Of a DNA stretch of 64,000 nt, positions 44,646 to 53,789 are shown one piece after another. Source of the stretch: Microvirga antarctica (lineage in GTDB: Bacteria > Pseudomonadota > Alphaproteobacteria > Rhizobiales > Beijerinckiaceae); NCBI RefSeq assembly GCF_017921815.1, contig NZ_JAGEMM010000007.1, positions 124,001-188,000 of the forward strand, in the 5' to 3' direction. A program made the position numbers and the translations under genes. Numbering within the stretch: position 1 is the stretch's first letter; every line of letters starts with the position of its first letter. The notes beneath the pieces were generated by a model. The model saw only the letters and a program-made list of their open reading frames with translations. It made no database searches and was not told the origin of the DNA.

Positions 44646-45632
44646 ATGACCATTGTTGTGACCGGAAGCGCAGGCCGGGTCGGCTCGAAAGTCGCGCAGC
44701 GCCTTCTCGCTATGGGCGAGCGGGTGACCGGGTTTGATCTCAAGCCTTCGGGCATTGCCCACGCGGGCTACCGTGAGGTGACCGGAGCGTTTGATGACCG
44801 GGAAGCCGCAGCCGATGCGGTGACAGGCGCGCGGGCCATCCTCCATCTCGGCGCCTTCATGTCATGGCTCCCGGCCGATTCCGAGAAACTGCACCGCGCC
44901 AATGTCGACGGGACGCGGATCCTTCTTGAGGAGGCAGCCAAGGTCAAGCCCGAGCGCGTCATCTTTGCAAGTTCAGGGGAGGTCTATCCCGAGAACGTGC
45001 CGGATTACCTTCCAGTTGACGAGAACCACCCACTCAAGCCGCGTTCACCCTATGGGCTCACAAAGCTTCTGGGCGAAGAGCTTGTCCGCTTCACCGAACG
45101 GGTGGCAGGAATTCCTGCAACGATTCTGCGCTTCTCGCACACGCAGGATGCCGTGGAACTGCTGGACCCCGCGAGTTTTCTCTCCGGCCCGCGCTTCTTT
45201 CTGCACGCGAAGATTCGTCAGCAGGAGAGCTTCGGCAATACCGCGGCTGTTGCCCTGCTCAAGGCGATTGATGACGGCACCGAGACACTCGTCATCTCAC
45301 GCAACGAGAATGGGCGACCGTTCAAGATGCACATCACCGACACACGGGACATGATCGACGGGATCCTGCTGTCGCTTTCCAACGAGAAAGCGGCTGGGCG
45401 AACCTACAATCTCGGCGCGACGGCCCCAGTCGACTTTTCCGCGGCCATGCCGTTGATGGCAGAATTGACGAAGTTGCCCATAAAGACCATCGATCTGCCA
45501 GGAAGCGGCGTATTCTATGAGACATCGAACGCGCGGATCCGCAACGAGCTGGGATTTGAGCCACAATGGACAATCGACCGCATGATCGCCGAGGCGGCCG
45601 CAGCCTGGAACAGCAGGATGCAAGCCGCCTGA
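44646..45632 (+). CDS. NAD-dependent epimerase/dehydratase-family protein, uronate-dehydrogenase-like
   Basis: A 328-residue extended SDR. The nucleotide motif is VVTGSAGRVGSKVAQ, the active serine region is FASSGEVYPE and the tyrosine/lysine pair is in SPYGLTKLLGEE. The short LHLGAFMS strand and overall layout recall uronate dehydrogenase, which oxidises hexuronates to lactones, although it is longer than the usual 265 residues; a nucleotide-sugar epimerase is the alternative. The start at ATG 44646 is given by MTIVVTG; the gene ends two bases before the IclR-SMP-30 gene. Confidence 0.82.
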   Translation: MTIVVTGSAGRVGSKVAQRLLAMGERVTGFDLKPSGIAHAGYREVTGAFDDREAAADAVTGARAILHLGAFMSWLPADSEKLHRANVDGTRILLEEAAKVKPERVIFASSGEVYPENVPDYLPVDENHPLKPRSPYGLTKLLGEELVRFTERVAGIPATILRFSHTQDAVELLDPASFLSGPRFFLHAKIRQQESFGNTAAVALLKAIDDGTETLVISRNENGRPFKMHITDTRDMIDGILLSLSNEKAAGRTYNLGATAPVDFSAAMPLMAELTKLPIKTIDLPGSGVFYETSNARIRNELGFEPQWTIDRMIAEAAAAWNSRMQAA

Positions 45633-45634
45633 CG

Positions 45635-47344
45635 ATGGAGAGCGCGCATGTTCCGACACCCGAGGAGCGTGACGTTCCGACCGGCGCGGCCGCCCTCGCC
45701 AAAGGGCTCTATCTGCTCGAGGTGATCGGCGAGCAGGCAAGCCCGCCTCGCTTCAAGGATCTTCAGGCGGCAACGAACCTGTCCAAGGGGACGCTGGCGC
45801 GCATGCTGAACACCCTGGTGCTGTTTCGCCTGGTGAGACACGAGGAAAGCGACAACACCTATCGCCTCGGCAACCGGCTCTTCGAACTCGCCCATCGCGT
45901 CTGGGAGTCGTTTGACCTACGCGGAGCAGCCACGCCCGTCCTGGATCGACTGGCGGACGAAACGCGCGAGACGGTTGCCCTCTGCTCCGTCGACAACAAC
46001 GAGGTGTTGTACATTGATCAGAAGAGCCGCGGCGGCGCATTCGGCTTTCGCATCGAAATCGGTCGGCGCGCTCCCCTGCACTGCACGGCTGGGGGCAAGA
46101 CACTGCTCGCGTTTGCGTCCCCGCACGAGCGGCGCGCCATGCTCGACCATCTCCCTCTGGAGCGGTTCACCGATCGGACGATCACCGACGACGAGGCGCT
46201 CGTCGCCGACCTCGCTCTCGTGCGCGCCCGCGGCTACGCAATCTCGCTCGAGGAGCACGTGTCGGGAGTCGTTTCCGTGGCGGCTCCGATTTTCGACCAT
46301 ACGGGACGGGCTGTCGCCGCCATCGGCGTCTTCGGGCCGAGCTCGCGCCTGTCGCATGATCGACTTCACACGACCGGGCGAGATCTCATGGCAGCCGCGC
46401 GCCAGATTTCGGGAAATGTGGGTGCGATGCCGATGAACATCACACCCCAGACGCGAACGCGGCCTGTCGCCGACAGCGAGGCGGAATGCGTGCTTCCATG
46501 GGGAGCGCATCTGGCTGAGGGGCCGGTCTGGATTCCCCACGAAAAGCGTCTTTACTGGGTGGATATTCTGGCTCCATCGGTCCATCGCTTCGACCCTGCA
46601 ACGCGAGCCAACGAAGAAATTCTGCTTCCCCGTCTCGTCAGCGCAGTGGTTCCCCGTCGCGGAGGCGGACTTGCGGCGTTGACGCAAGACGGTCTGGAAG
46701 CCCTTCAGTTCGAAACGGGCAAACTCGAGCCCCTCGTCGATCCCGAGGCCGAGATTGCCGATAACCGTTTCAACGACGGCAAGTGCGACCGGCTGGGTCG
46801 GCTTTGGGCCGGCACCATGCGGCTGGATGCGAGCCGTGCCACTGGCGGTTTGTACCGGATCGCCGGCGACAAAACCTGGAACCGGATGGCGAACGGCTTT
46901 ACCGTCGCCAACGGCCTCGATTGGAGTCCTGACGGCCGCACATTCTACTTTGCGGATTCCGTTCCGGGGCGCATCTACGCCTACGACTTCGATCTCTCGT
47001 CAGGCACCATCGAGAACCGGCGCGTCTTTGCCGAGGTCGATCCCAACGAGGGTCGGCCGGATGGGCTCGCCGTCGATAGCCAGGGATTTGTCTGGTGCGC
47101 GATCTGGGATGGCTGGTGCGTGCGCCGCTACGCGCCAGACGGGAAACGGGAACGGGAACTGCGTCTGCCGGTGCCTCGCCCGACCAGCGTGGCGTTCGGC
47201 GGCGATGACTTCAAGACGATGTTCATCACCACGGCAAGGATCCGCCTGCCCTCGCGCGTTCTGGCAGAGGCGCCGTTTTCCGGTGGATTGTTTGCGGCTC
47301 CTGCGCCAGCAGCAGGCCTGCCTGTTTCAGAGTTCGCCGGCTGA
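45635..47344 (+). CDS. IclR regulator fused to SMP-30/gluconolactonase
   Basis: A 569-residue two-part protein in one open frame. Residues 18-85 form the IclR winged helix-turn-helix (FKDLQAATNLSKGTLARMLN) and residues 95-262 the IclR effector domain (LHCTAGGKTLLAF, GYAISLEEHVSGVVSVAAPI). From about residue 285 a complete SMP-30 propeller follows, with the metal ligands expected in LAEGPVW, NRFNDGKCD, ANGLDWSPDG and RPDGLAVD. It should bind DNA and hydrolyse a sugar lactone. The ATG at 46427, exactly at the domain boundary, might also allow a separate lactonase. It sits inside the sugar-acid operon, and its stop overlaps the next start by one base. Confidence 0.9.
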   Translation: MESAHVPTPEERDVPTGAAALAKGLYLLEVIGEQASPPRFKDLQAATNLSKGTLARMLNTLVLFRLVRHEESDNTYRLGNRLFELAHRVWESFDLRGAATPVLDRLADETRETVALCSVDNNEVLYIDQKSRGGAFGFRIEIGRRAPLHCTAGGKTLLAFASPHERRAMLDHLPLERFTDRTITDDEALVADLALVRARGYAISLEEHVSGVVSVAAPIFDHTGRAVAAIGVFGPSSRLSHDRLHTTGRDLMAAARQISGNVGAMPMNITPQTRTRPVADSEAECVLPWGAHLAEGPVWIPHEKRLYWVDILAPSVHRFDPATRANEEILLPRLVSAVVPRRGGGLAALTQDGLEALQFETGKLEPLVDPEAEIADNRFNDGKCDRLGRLWAGTMRLDASRATGGLYRIAGDKTWNRMANGFTVANGLDWSPDGRTFYFADSVPGRIYAYDFDLSSGTIENRRVFAEVDPNEGRPDGLAVDSQGFVWCAIWDGWCVRRYAPDGKRERELRLPVPRPTSVAFGGDDFKTMFITTARIRLPSRVLAEAPFSGGLFAAPAPAAGLPVSEFAG

Positions 47345-48102
47345 TGACTGCGATCTATCCTGACCTCGCCGGCCGGACTGCGCTCGTCACCGGAGGTGCT
47401 GACGGAATCGGGCGAGCGGTTGTAGAAGCGTTCGCGGCCCAGGGGATGACGGTTGCGTTCTTGGATATCAACCGCCACGCGGGTGAAGCTCTTGCCACAG
47501 AACTTTGCGGGAAGGGTCATCAGGCATTCTTCGGTTGCGTCGACTTGCGTGACGTCCCTGCAACGATTGCGGCGATTGCGCATCTGCGAGAGACCGCTGG
47601 CGCATTTTCCATCTGTGTGAACAATGCCGGCCACGACGAGCGCCACCGTTTCGCGGACCTCTCTGTGGCGGAATGGGACGAACGATTTGCGGTCAATCTT
47701 CGCCCGATGATGTTCGTCAGTCAGTCAGTAACCGACGACATGCGGCAGCGCGGCTGCGGCTCGATCATCAACCTCGGTTCCACATCCTGGATGCAGGGAG
47801 CCCCCGGTCTCATCGCCTACACCACGGCCAAATCAGCCGTGATCGGATTCACGAGATCACTGGCGCGAGAGGTCGGCTCGGATGGAATCCGGGTGAACTG
47901 CGTGACGCCCGGCTGGGTGATGACAGAACGTCAGCGGACGCGGTGGTTCACGCCGGAAAAGTGGGAGGCCGCACAGGCCCGCCAATCCATCAAGGGCGAG
48001 ATCAGGCCGGCCGATGTGGCGGCGATGATCTTGTTCCTGGCGTCGGACCAATCGCGCATGTGCACTGGGCAGAATTTCATTGTGGATGCCGGTGTTGTCT
48101 GA
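47344..48102 (+). CDS. SDR-family sugar dehydrogenase
   Basis: A 252-residue classical short-chain dehydrogenase. The cofactor motif is TGGADGIG with D in LDINRH, which suggests NAD; NNAGHD, INLGSTSWM and YTTAKSA give the catalytic residues, and the C-terminal end GQNFIVDAGVV is typical. In this operon it probably oxidises an aldose at C1 to the lactone that the SMP-30 domain opens. Which sugar is used is unknown. Confidence 0.87.
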   Translation: MTAIYPDLAGRTALVTGGADGIGRAVVEAFAAQGMTVAFLDINRHAGEALATELCGKGHQAFFGCVDLRDVPATIAAIAHLRETAGAFSICVNNAGHDERHRFADLSVAEWDERFAVNLRPMMFVSQSVTDDMRQRGCGSIINLGSTSWMQGAPGLIAYTTAKSAVIGFTRSLAREVGSDGIRVNCVTPGWVMTERQRTRWFTPEKWEAAQARQSIKGEIRPADVAAMILFLASDQSRMCTGQNFIVDAGVV

Positions 48103-48105
48103 ACC

Positions 48106-49524
48106 ATGAACGGTCTGGAAAACATCATCGATGCAGCCTGCATCGTGACCGACAGCAATGGGATGGCACCCTATCTGACCGATTGGCGGGGACGCTACCA
48201 GGGCATCGCGCAGGCAGTCGTAAAGCCTCGCACGATAGAAGAGGTGGCGGCCGTCATGCGTTGGGCGTCATCGACGGGAACCCCCGTCGTGCCGCAGGGA
48301 GGCAACACTGGTTTGTCCGGCGGGGCAACGCCTGACAGATCCGGACGCGCCATTGTTTTGTCCCTTGAGCGCATGAACAGAATTCGCGCCATCGATCCGG
48401 TCGGCAACACACTCGTGGCTGAGGCAGGGTGCATTCTGGCGCATGTTCAGGAGGCTGCAGTCGAGGCAGGGCGCCTCTTCCCGGTGAGCCTGGGCAGCGA
48501 GGGCTCGTGCCAGATCGGCGGGATCGTCGCCACCAATGCAGGTGGGATCAACGTCATTCGCTACGGGATGACGCGTGACCTCGTACTGGGCCTCGAATAC
48601 GTCACCGCCGCCGGAGTGATTGTTCCTGGTCCCCGCCGTCTGCGAAAGGACAATGCGGGGTTCGACCTGAGACATCTTCTTGTGGGATCGGAAGGAAGTC
48701 TCGCCATTCTCACGGCAGCGGCGTTCAGGATCGTGATACCGCCCCCGGCCCGGGTGAGCGCGCTTTGCGGCATCACCGATCCAACCTCTGCGCTTTCGCT
48801 TCTCTCCCATCTTCGCGAGGTCGGCAGCGACGCCATCACCAGTTTCGAACTGATGTGCGATGGTGAAATGACGCTCATCCGTGAACGGCTGCCCGAGATC
48901 GCACAACCGCTCTCCGGCCGTTACCCGTGGTATGTCTTCGTCGAGCTTGGCGGATCGGTTCAGGAACCGCTTGAAGACCTTATGAGCGACGCACTTTCTC
49001 AGGCCATCGACAGCGGCATTGTCCAGGACGCGATCTTGGCACAAAGCGTCGCCCAGGCGCAGGCGATCTGGCACGTCCGATTTGCCGTCTCAGAGGCCAA
49101 TCGCCTTGCGGGCTTCTCCGTCTCGCACGACGTCAGTGTCGCAACCGCCGACCTCCCGGCATTTCTAGCCGCCATATCGGACCGCCTGCCGCGGATTTTT
49201 TCCGGCGCTCGTCCATTGTTTGTCGGCCATGTGGGCGACGGCAACATGCACGTCATCTTGCACTTTCGTCATGACGGGCCGAAGAGTCGGTTGGAGCGTG
49301 ACGCGCTTGCGTTGCGGGTGAACGATGCGGTCTATGACATCGTGGGCGAATTTCGGGGGAGCATCTCGGCAGAGCACGGGATCGGCCGCTCAGGGCTGGC
49401 AGTCTTTTCGAAGACGGCAAACCCCGAAGAATTACGGCTCATGCAGGGCATCAAACAGGTTTTCGATCCTGCACATATTCTCAATCCGGGCGCGGTCGTG
49501 GACCCTCCCCGCACGCGCGACTAG
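48106..49524 (+). CDS. FAD-linked 2-hydroxyacid dehydrogenase (GlcD/D-lactate type)
   Basis: A 472-residue flavoprotein of the FAD_binding_4 plus FAD-oxidase_C family. The FAD pyrophosphate loop is VVPQGGNTGLSGGATP near residue 63, the second FAD segment is GGIVATNAGGINVIRYG, and the C-terminal domain has the metal/substrate motif VGHVGDGNMHVIL and ISAEHGIGRSG. Enzymes of this type oxidise D-lactate, glycolate or D-2-hydroxyglutarate and often feed the respiratory chain. In this operon it may oxidise a hydroxy-acid cleavage product. It starts three bases after the SDR stop. Confidence 0.9.
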   Translation: MNGLENIIDAACIVTDSNGMAPYLTDWRGRYQGIAQAVVKPRTIEEVAAVMRWASSTGTPVVPQGGNTGLSGGATPDRSGRAIVLSLERMNRIRAIDPVGNTLVAEAGCILAHVQEAAVEAGRLFPVSLGSEGSCQIGGIVATNAGGINVIRYGMTRDLVLGLEYVTAAGVIVPGPRRLRKDNAGFDLRHLLVGSEGSLAILTAAAFRIVIPPPARVSALCGITDPTSALSLLSHLREVGSDAITSFELMCDGEMTLIRERLPEIAQPLSGRYPWYVFVELGGSVQEPLEDLMSDALSQAIDSGIVQDAILAQSVAQAQAIWHVRFAVSEANRLAGFSVSHDVSVATADLPAFLAAISDRLPRIFSGARPLFVGHVGDGNMHVILHFRHDGPKSRLERDALALRVNDAVYDIVGEFRGSISAEHGIGRSGLAVFSKTANPEELRLMQGIKQVFDPAHILNPGAVVDPPRTRD

Positions 49525-49551
49525 CGCGAAAAACCGAGAGACCCAATTTCT

Positions 49552-50424
49552 ATGATCACCTTGGCCAATGACGATCTCACAGTCACTCTCTCGCTTTTCG
49601 GCGCGGAACTTCAATCCGTGACCAGTCGAGACGGTCGATCCTGGTTGTGGAGCGGTGATCCTGCATTCTGGCCGTCGCGCGCGCCCGTTCTGTTTCCGGT
49701 CATCGGGAAGAATCCGCAGGATCGGGTTCTGATCGATGGCGTGCGCTATCCGATGGAGGGGCATGGCTTCGCTCGCAGCAGCACCTTCGATCTCGTTGAA
49801 CAGGAGGCCCAGGGTTGCGTGCTTCGCTTGACCGATTCAGAGGAGACGCGACGCTCCTTCCCGTTCGCATTCGCTCTGGAGCTCGCATTCGCACTCGACG
49901 GGCCGACCGTGCTCACGACGGCAAGCATTTCCAATACGGGAAGCGCGCCCATGCCGTTCTGCTTTGGATTTCATCCCGGGTTTGTCTGGCCTCTGCCAGA
50001 CTCCGTCGGCCGTGCACACCAGATCCGGTTAGAGGACGGGCTATCGCCTGCTTTTATCCGTGCAGACGCGAACGGTCTCATGCTTCCAGAGCTTCACCCA
50101 TCTCCCTTCCACAACGGCGAACTGGCGCTAGTGCACGATCTCTTCGCAACCGGCGCCCTTGTTTTCCACGAGGGCGCAGGCAAAGCCCTGTGGTATGGCG
50201 CCGTCGACCGTCCTGGTATCCGGGTCGCGTTTGCCGACATGCCACAGCTGGGACTTTGGACCAAGCCCGGTGCGCCCTTCCTGTGCATTGAGCCGTGGCA
50301 TGGGCTTCCCGCGCCAGCAGACCGCGCAGAAGGTCTCGCTGAACGGCGAGGCAGCATGACCCTCGAGCCCGGCAGGAGCATCAGTCTTGCCATGAGCATG
50401 ACTTTCGGCGTACCGGCGGAGTGA
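49552..50424 (+). CDS. Aldose 1-epimerase family protein
   Basis: A 290-residue beta-sandwich protein of the galactose mutarotase family. Conserved parts are [12 protein letters not shown] (catalytic histidine), [11 protein letters not shown] (second histidine) and FLCIEPWHG (catalytic glutamate). It belongs to the LacX-like branch. As the last gene of the operon it would supply the anomer that the sugar dehydrogenase prefers. Confidence 0.9.
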   Translation: MITLANDDLTVTLSLFGAELQSVTSRDGRSWLWSGDPAFWPSRAPVLFPVIGKNPQDRVLIDGVRYPMEGHGFARSSTFDLVEQEAQGCVLRLTDSEETRRSFPFAFALELAFALDGPTVLTTASISNTGSAPMPFCFGFHPGFVWPLPDSVGRAHQIRLEDGLSPAFIRADANGLMLPELHPSPFHNGELALVHDLFATGALVFHEGAGKALWYGAVDRPGIRVAFADMPQLGLWTKPGAPFLCIEPWHGLPAPADRAEGLAERRGSMTLEPGRSISLAMSMTFGVPAE

Positions 50425-50519
50425 GAACGCCCGCGAACCGCCGGCACCCCTCGTCACAGCATGGCAGCGTATCCATATCTCCTTCGTCCATGCCACACCG
50501 TGTCGGAAAAGAGTTCGCC

Positions 50520-51506
50520 ATGCCCCCGCTTTCGATTCTCGATCTCGCGCCCGTTCCGCTAGGGTCGACGCCCGGTGGTGCGCTTCGCAACACCCTCGAT
50601 CTCGCGCAGCATGCGGAACAGTGGGGCTATCGTCGCTTCTGGCTTGCGGAACATCACAACATGGTGGGCATCGCCAGCGCCGCGACAGCTGTTGTGATCG
50701 GGTACGTGGCAGGCGGCACCCACACCATCCGCGTGGGCTCTGGGGGCATTATGCTTCCCAACCACGCGCCGATGATTATCGCCGAGCAATTCGGCACGCT
50801 GGAATCGCTCTATCCAGGTCGGATCGATCTGGGTCTGGGGCGCGCGCCGGGCACCGACCAACAGACCCTTCGTGCCCTTCGCCGCGATGCCTCGAGCGCC
50901 GAGGCCTTCCCTCAGGACGTGCTGGAGTTGCAGGCTCTCCTCGGGCCGCTTCAGCCGGGCCAAGCCGTGCAGGCGGTCCCCGGGACTGGGCTAAACGTCC
51001 CCCTTTGGATTCTGGGGTCAAGCCTGTTCGGCGCACAATTGGCTGCGATGCTGGGGCTTCCCTACTCTTTCGCGTCCCACTTCGCGCCGGCTGCGCTCAT
51101 GCGGGCATTGGAGGTCTATCGGGCGAACTTCCAGCCCTCAGCGCAACTTGATCGACCCTACGCGATGGTCGGCGTGAATGTGGTTGCGGCAGAAACCGAT
51201 GCGGAAGCCCAGCGCCTTTTCACCTCGCCACAGCAGCAGTTTACGAACCTTTTCCGTGGCACGCGCGGCCAGCTCTTGCCTCCGATCGACGACATCGAAT
51301 CCTATTGGTCACCGTCGGAGAAGTCGCAGGCGATGAGCATGCTGGCATGCTCCTTCGTCGGGTCGCCTACCACAATCCGGGGCGATCTGGAGAAGTTCGC
51401 GCGGCAAACAGGCGCCGATGAGTTGATGGTCGCGTCGGCCATTTACGATCACGGCGCGCGGCTGCGATCCTATGAGATTTTAGCCGGGGTTAAGGTCGGC
51501 GCGTGA
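50520..51506 (+). CDS. LLM-class flavin-dependent oxidoreductase (luciferase-like)
   Basis: A 328-residue bacterial-luciferase-like protein of the MsnO8 kind. [12 protein letters not shown] opens it; [30 protein letters not shown] and [16 protein letters not shown] are the conserved barrel segments. It would use reduced FMN or F420 for an unknown oxidation. The ATG at 50520 starts the family-like part; the frame is open to 50421. It follows the sugar operon by 95 bases and need not belong to it. Confidence 0.9.
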   Translation: MPPLSILDLAPVPLGSTPGGALRNTLDLAQHAEQWGYRRFWLAEHHNMVGIASAATAVVIGYVAGGTHTIRVGSGGIMLPNHAPMIIAEQFGTLESLYPGRIDLGLGRAPGTDQQTLRALRRDASSAEAFPQDVLELQALLGPLQPGQAVQAVPGTGLNVPLWILGSSLFGAQLAAMLGLPYSFASHFAPAALMRALEVYRANFQPSAQLDRPYAMVGVNVVAAETDAEAQRLFTSPQQQFTNLFRGTRGQLLPPIDDIESYWSPSEKSQAMSMLACSFVGSPTTIRGDLEKFARQTGADELMVASAIYDHGARLRSYEILAGVKVGA

Positions 51507-51585
51507 CAGTTGCGCGTGTCATCTAGGTGCTATTCGCTGGCGGCGCGGGGCTGGCGCGGCGAGCCATGGTCGGCTATCACGCCTG

Positions 51586-51840
51586 ATGACCATTCGCACC
51601 ACATACCTCGTTCAAACATTCGAGATCCACCGCAAGCGCCTCGTGCCGACAATCCGCACGGCCGTGAAGACTGAACAACAAGCCGAGCGGATGGCGCAAA
51701 GCGCCGCAGAGCGGAAAAGCGGTGCTGCGGCAATTGAAATTTCTGCAGACGATGAGACTGGGGAGGTGAGCCACATCAGGATCATTTCGACCTTCGGTGA
51801 GGTTCCCGAGGATTTCGCCGAACTCCTGCAAAACGCTTAA
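51586..51840 (+). CDS. Small conserved-looking protein, function unknown
   Basis: An 84-residue soluble protein with no signal peptide. Its pattern, TYLVQTFEIHRKRLVPT then AVKTEQQAERMAQSAAERK and a beta-rich end (SHIRIISTFGEVPEDF), looks like a real small alpha/beta protein, and it has coding-like base use. I do not recognise a family. It lies 79 bases after the LLM gene on the same strand. Confidence 0.6.
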   Translation: MTIRTTYLVQTFEIHRKRLVPTIRTAVKTEQQAERMAQSAAERKSGAAAIEISADDETGEVSHIRIISTFGEVPEDFAELLQNA

Positions 51841-52292
51841 GTTTTTCGGAGAGCATCTTGAGACGTCACTCCGAGCGGAGGAAGTTCCAAATCACCCGTC
51901 GAAGAGCCTTGAAGGTTTCAGGTCTACCGCCGGATTGGCATACCCACGAGAGTGATGTTTGGCTTGGCTGATGCTGATGGGCGGTGCCCCAGATTCATGA
52001 CCGCCGACAGCTTTGGTTCGATGTGAGTTCTGAGGCCCCGACAAGAGCCCCGCCCGCAGGGTTCTCTCTGGGGCGTTGTACCAGGATCGACTATATGATC
52101 TGCGGACTGGTTGATCCCTAACCGATCGCCAAATACTTGGGTTACCCTGGCTGAGAGTCTCGCCTGATCGTCGGGCCTGTCTTGGGTCGTAAGTCGGTCA
52201 TGAGGTTCGCGTTGGTTTCTCGATAGCGCCTTCATCAGGAAGGCGAAAAACAGAGGGCGGCAGATAGAGATCCGCCCCCTGTTTGTTTCGTC
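51841..52292. other. 450-bp interval without a recognised gene
   Basis: The only frames here are a 103-codon one on the minus strand (51924-52235), rich in Arg, Gln and His and without domain character, and shorter ones. Base composition is lower in GC than the neighbours, and several stops break each frame, which would suit a decayed gene or mobile-element remnant. I see no inverted repeats or direct repeats marking ends. Confidence 0.45.
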
Positions 52293-52898
52293 TTAGAGGC
52301 CCGAATAGCGGCCGCGCTCGCGGACAACCTCGTCCGGGGTGTAGGCAGGCGCCTCAGCGTCAAAGCGCGTCCAGCCGCTCTGGCGATAAACCTCGCCACG
52401 CGCAGCAACATCGACGGACTTGTGACGCTCCAGGATCGCGCGGGCTTCGGTTGCGCGAGCGTCTTCAACCTTTGCGGTCACAAGCGTACCACCGCGGCGC
52501 ACGCCTTCGGCATACACATGGGCATCGTGCTCAGGCACGCCGGCTTCCGTGAGGGCCCCAACAATGCCGCCTGCAGCACCGCCGACAGCCGCGCCGGCGA
52601 CCGCGCCAAGAGCCGTCGCAGCCAGCCATCCTGCAGCCACGACAGGCCCGACGCCCGGAATGGCCATGATGCCAAGCCCCGTCAGGAGGCCGCCTACGCC
52701 ACCCACTGCCGCACCAATTCCTGCGCCCTTGCCGGCGTCCTCGGCGGCTTCGGAGTCATGATGCTTATCATGCCAGCTGTCGGAATTATTCGCCACGATG
52801 CTGATATGGGAGTGTGCCACACCGGCGGCTTCGAGCGCGTTCACGGCAGACTTTGCTGCGTCATAGGTGTCGTAGAGAGCAGATACGGTCGTTGTCAT
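52293..52898 (-). CDS. General stress protein 17M-like, glycine-zipper protein
   Basis: A 201-residue protein. Residues 1-50 match the YflT/general stress protein 17M domain (TVSALYDTYDAAKSAVNALE). The middle holds a long Gly/Ala-rich hydrophobic zipper (AAVGGVGGLLTGLGIMAIPG and ATALGAVAGAAVGGAAGGIV), probably membrane-inserting, and a second alpha/beta module follows (GGTLVTAKVEDARATEARAI). GAGGAAA lies just before the ATG at 52898. It follows the PepSY gene by 37 bases, behind an EcfG-type promoter, which fits a role in the general stress response. Confidence 0.85.
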   Translation of the reverse strand: MTTTVSALYDTYDAAKSAVNALEAAGVAHSHISIVANNSDSWHDKHHDSEAAEDAGKGAGIGAAVGGVGGLLTGLGIMAIPGVGPVVAAGWLAATALGAVAGAAVGGAAGGIVGALTEAGVPEHDAHVYAEGVRRGGTLVTAKVEDARATEARAILERHKSVDVAARGEVYRQSGWTRFDAEAPAYTPDEVVRERGRYSGL

Positions 52899-52935
52899 CG
52901 TTGTTTCCTCGAAAAATACTGGATCGGAGAGCACA

Positions 52936-53253
52936 TCACTTCGGAAAGACGTTGCCCTGATAGTCGAGGCTCACGTCATGAGACGTTCCCGCCTTCGAGG
53001 CCTTGCCGCGCCAGATGCCGTCCTTGTCCTTTGTCAGAGCCGAAACACTGGTGAACCCTGCCGCCTCGAGACGCGTCTTCGCCTGAGCTTCCGTGAAGCT
53101 GTTTGCACCAGCAGCCGGCGTTCCGGTGGCGTTCGTGCTAGGCGTAGCGACGGCAGGCATCGCGGGATTGGGATTTGCCGGGGCGGGTGCCTGTGCAAAG
53201 GCAGCGCCAGCCGTCATGGCAAGGGCAGCTGCTGCGGCGAGGAATTGCTTCAT
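52936..53253 (-). CDS. Secreted PepSY-like small protein
   Basis: A 105-residue protein with a signal peptide (QFLAAAAALAMTAGAAFA), a Pro/Ala/Asn-rich linker, and a compact PepSY-like domain (FTEAQAKTRLEAAGFTSVSA, DGIWRGKASKAGTSHDVSLD). It is exported to the periplasm. The ATG at 53253 is 35 bases downstream of the EcfG-type -10 element. Function unknown. Confidence 0.8.
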   Translation of the reverse strand: MKQFLAAAAALAMTAGAAFAQAPAPANPNPAMPAVATPSTNATGTPAAGANSFTEAQAKTRLEAAGFTSVSALTKDKDGIWRGKASKAGTSHDVSLDYQGNVFPK

Positions 53254-53287
53254 TTCGGTGCTCCGTGATCGGTTAGTGAGCACCGAG

Positions 53288-53312
53288 AACGGATTGTGCG
53301 GAAGTTCGTTCC
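53288..53312 (-). promoter_or_regulatory. EcfG-type general stress promoter
   Basis: On the minus strand GGAAC (53312-53308) and CGTT (53291-53288) are exactly 16 bp apart, matching the consensus of the alphaproteobacterial general-stress sigma factor EcfG (GGAAC-N16/17-CGTT). The expected start of transcription is about 28 bp before the PepSY ATG. The downstream genes encode a secreted PepSY protein and a general-stress-protein homologue. Confidence 0.8.
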
Positions 53313-53489
53313 TGCAAATCACGATTTCAGCCTGTGGCGGGACTGAGACGAACCGTGCAATTGGAAGACTGTAAAAAAAAATCGACCGCACGACGATCGT
53401 CGTCGGGCTTCGTCTGTTTCGCGTCGACATACGGCAGCTGTCAGCGCTCGAATGCCTTTAGGTAGCGGGCCAGCAGATCGATCCTGCGA

Positions 53490-53789
53490 TCATGGCTTCG
53501 ATGCGTTCACTTGGACGATGCGTCGTTTGCGATGTTCGACGACCACCGGTCGCGCGCCGCGAGTTGCAATGGGGTTGGGCACACTTCGCGCGGGCGGCAG
53601 GCGAGATAGCTTCAGCACCTCCCGCCGAACAAGTTCGGGCGACATCCCCATCAATTGGGACGCGATTTCGACCTGAGCGTCAATTTCCTCGGTCAGACAT
53701 TGTGCGGCTGTAATAGCCTCGTGCAGGTCTGGCGGATCGACCCGGGTCCGCCGGCGTTTCCAAGCGTCCGGTATCTTTTTCTCAGTCAT
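53490..53789 (-). CDS. Hypothetical protein, 99 residues
   Basis: A basic soluble protein. The first part is DAWKRRRTRVDPPDLHEAIT, then a helical acidic region (CLTEEIDAQVEIASQLMGMS) that ends in EVLKLSRLP, and a basic tail (VVEHRKRRIVQVNASKP). No domain is recognised. I take the ATG at 53789; upstream codons to 53846 are not protein-like. The regular helical pattern makes a real gene likely, but this rests on composition alone. Confidence 0.55.
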   Translation of the reverse strand: MTEKKIPDAWKRRRTRVDPPDLHEAITAAQCLTEEIDAQVEIASQLMGMSPELVRREVLKLSRLPPARSVPNPIATRGARPVVVEHRKRRIVQVNASKP

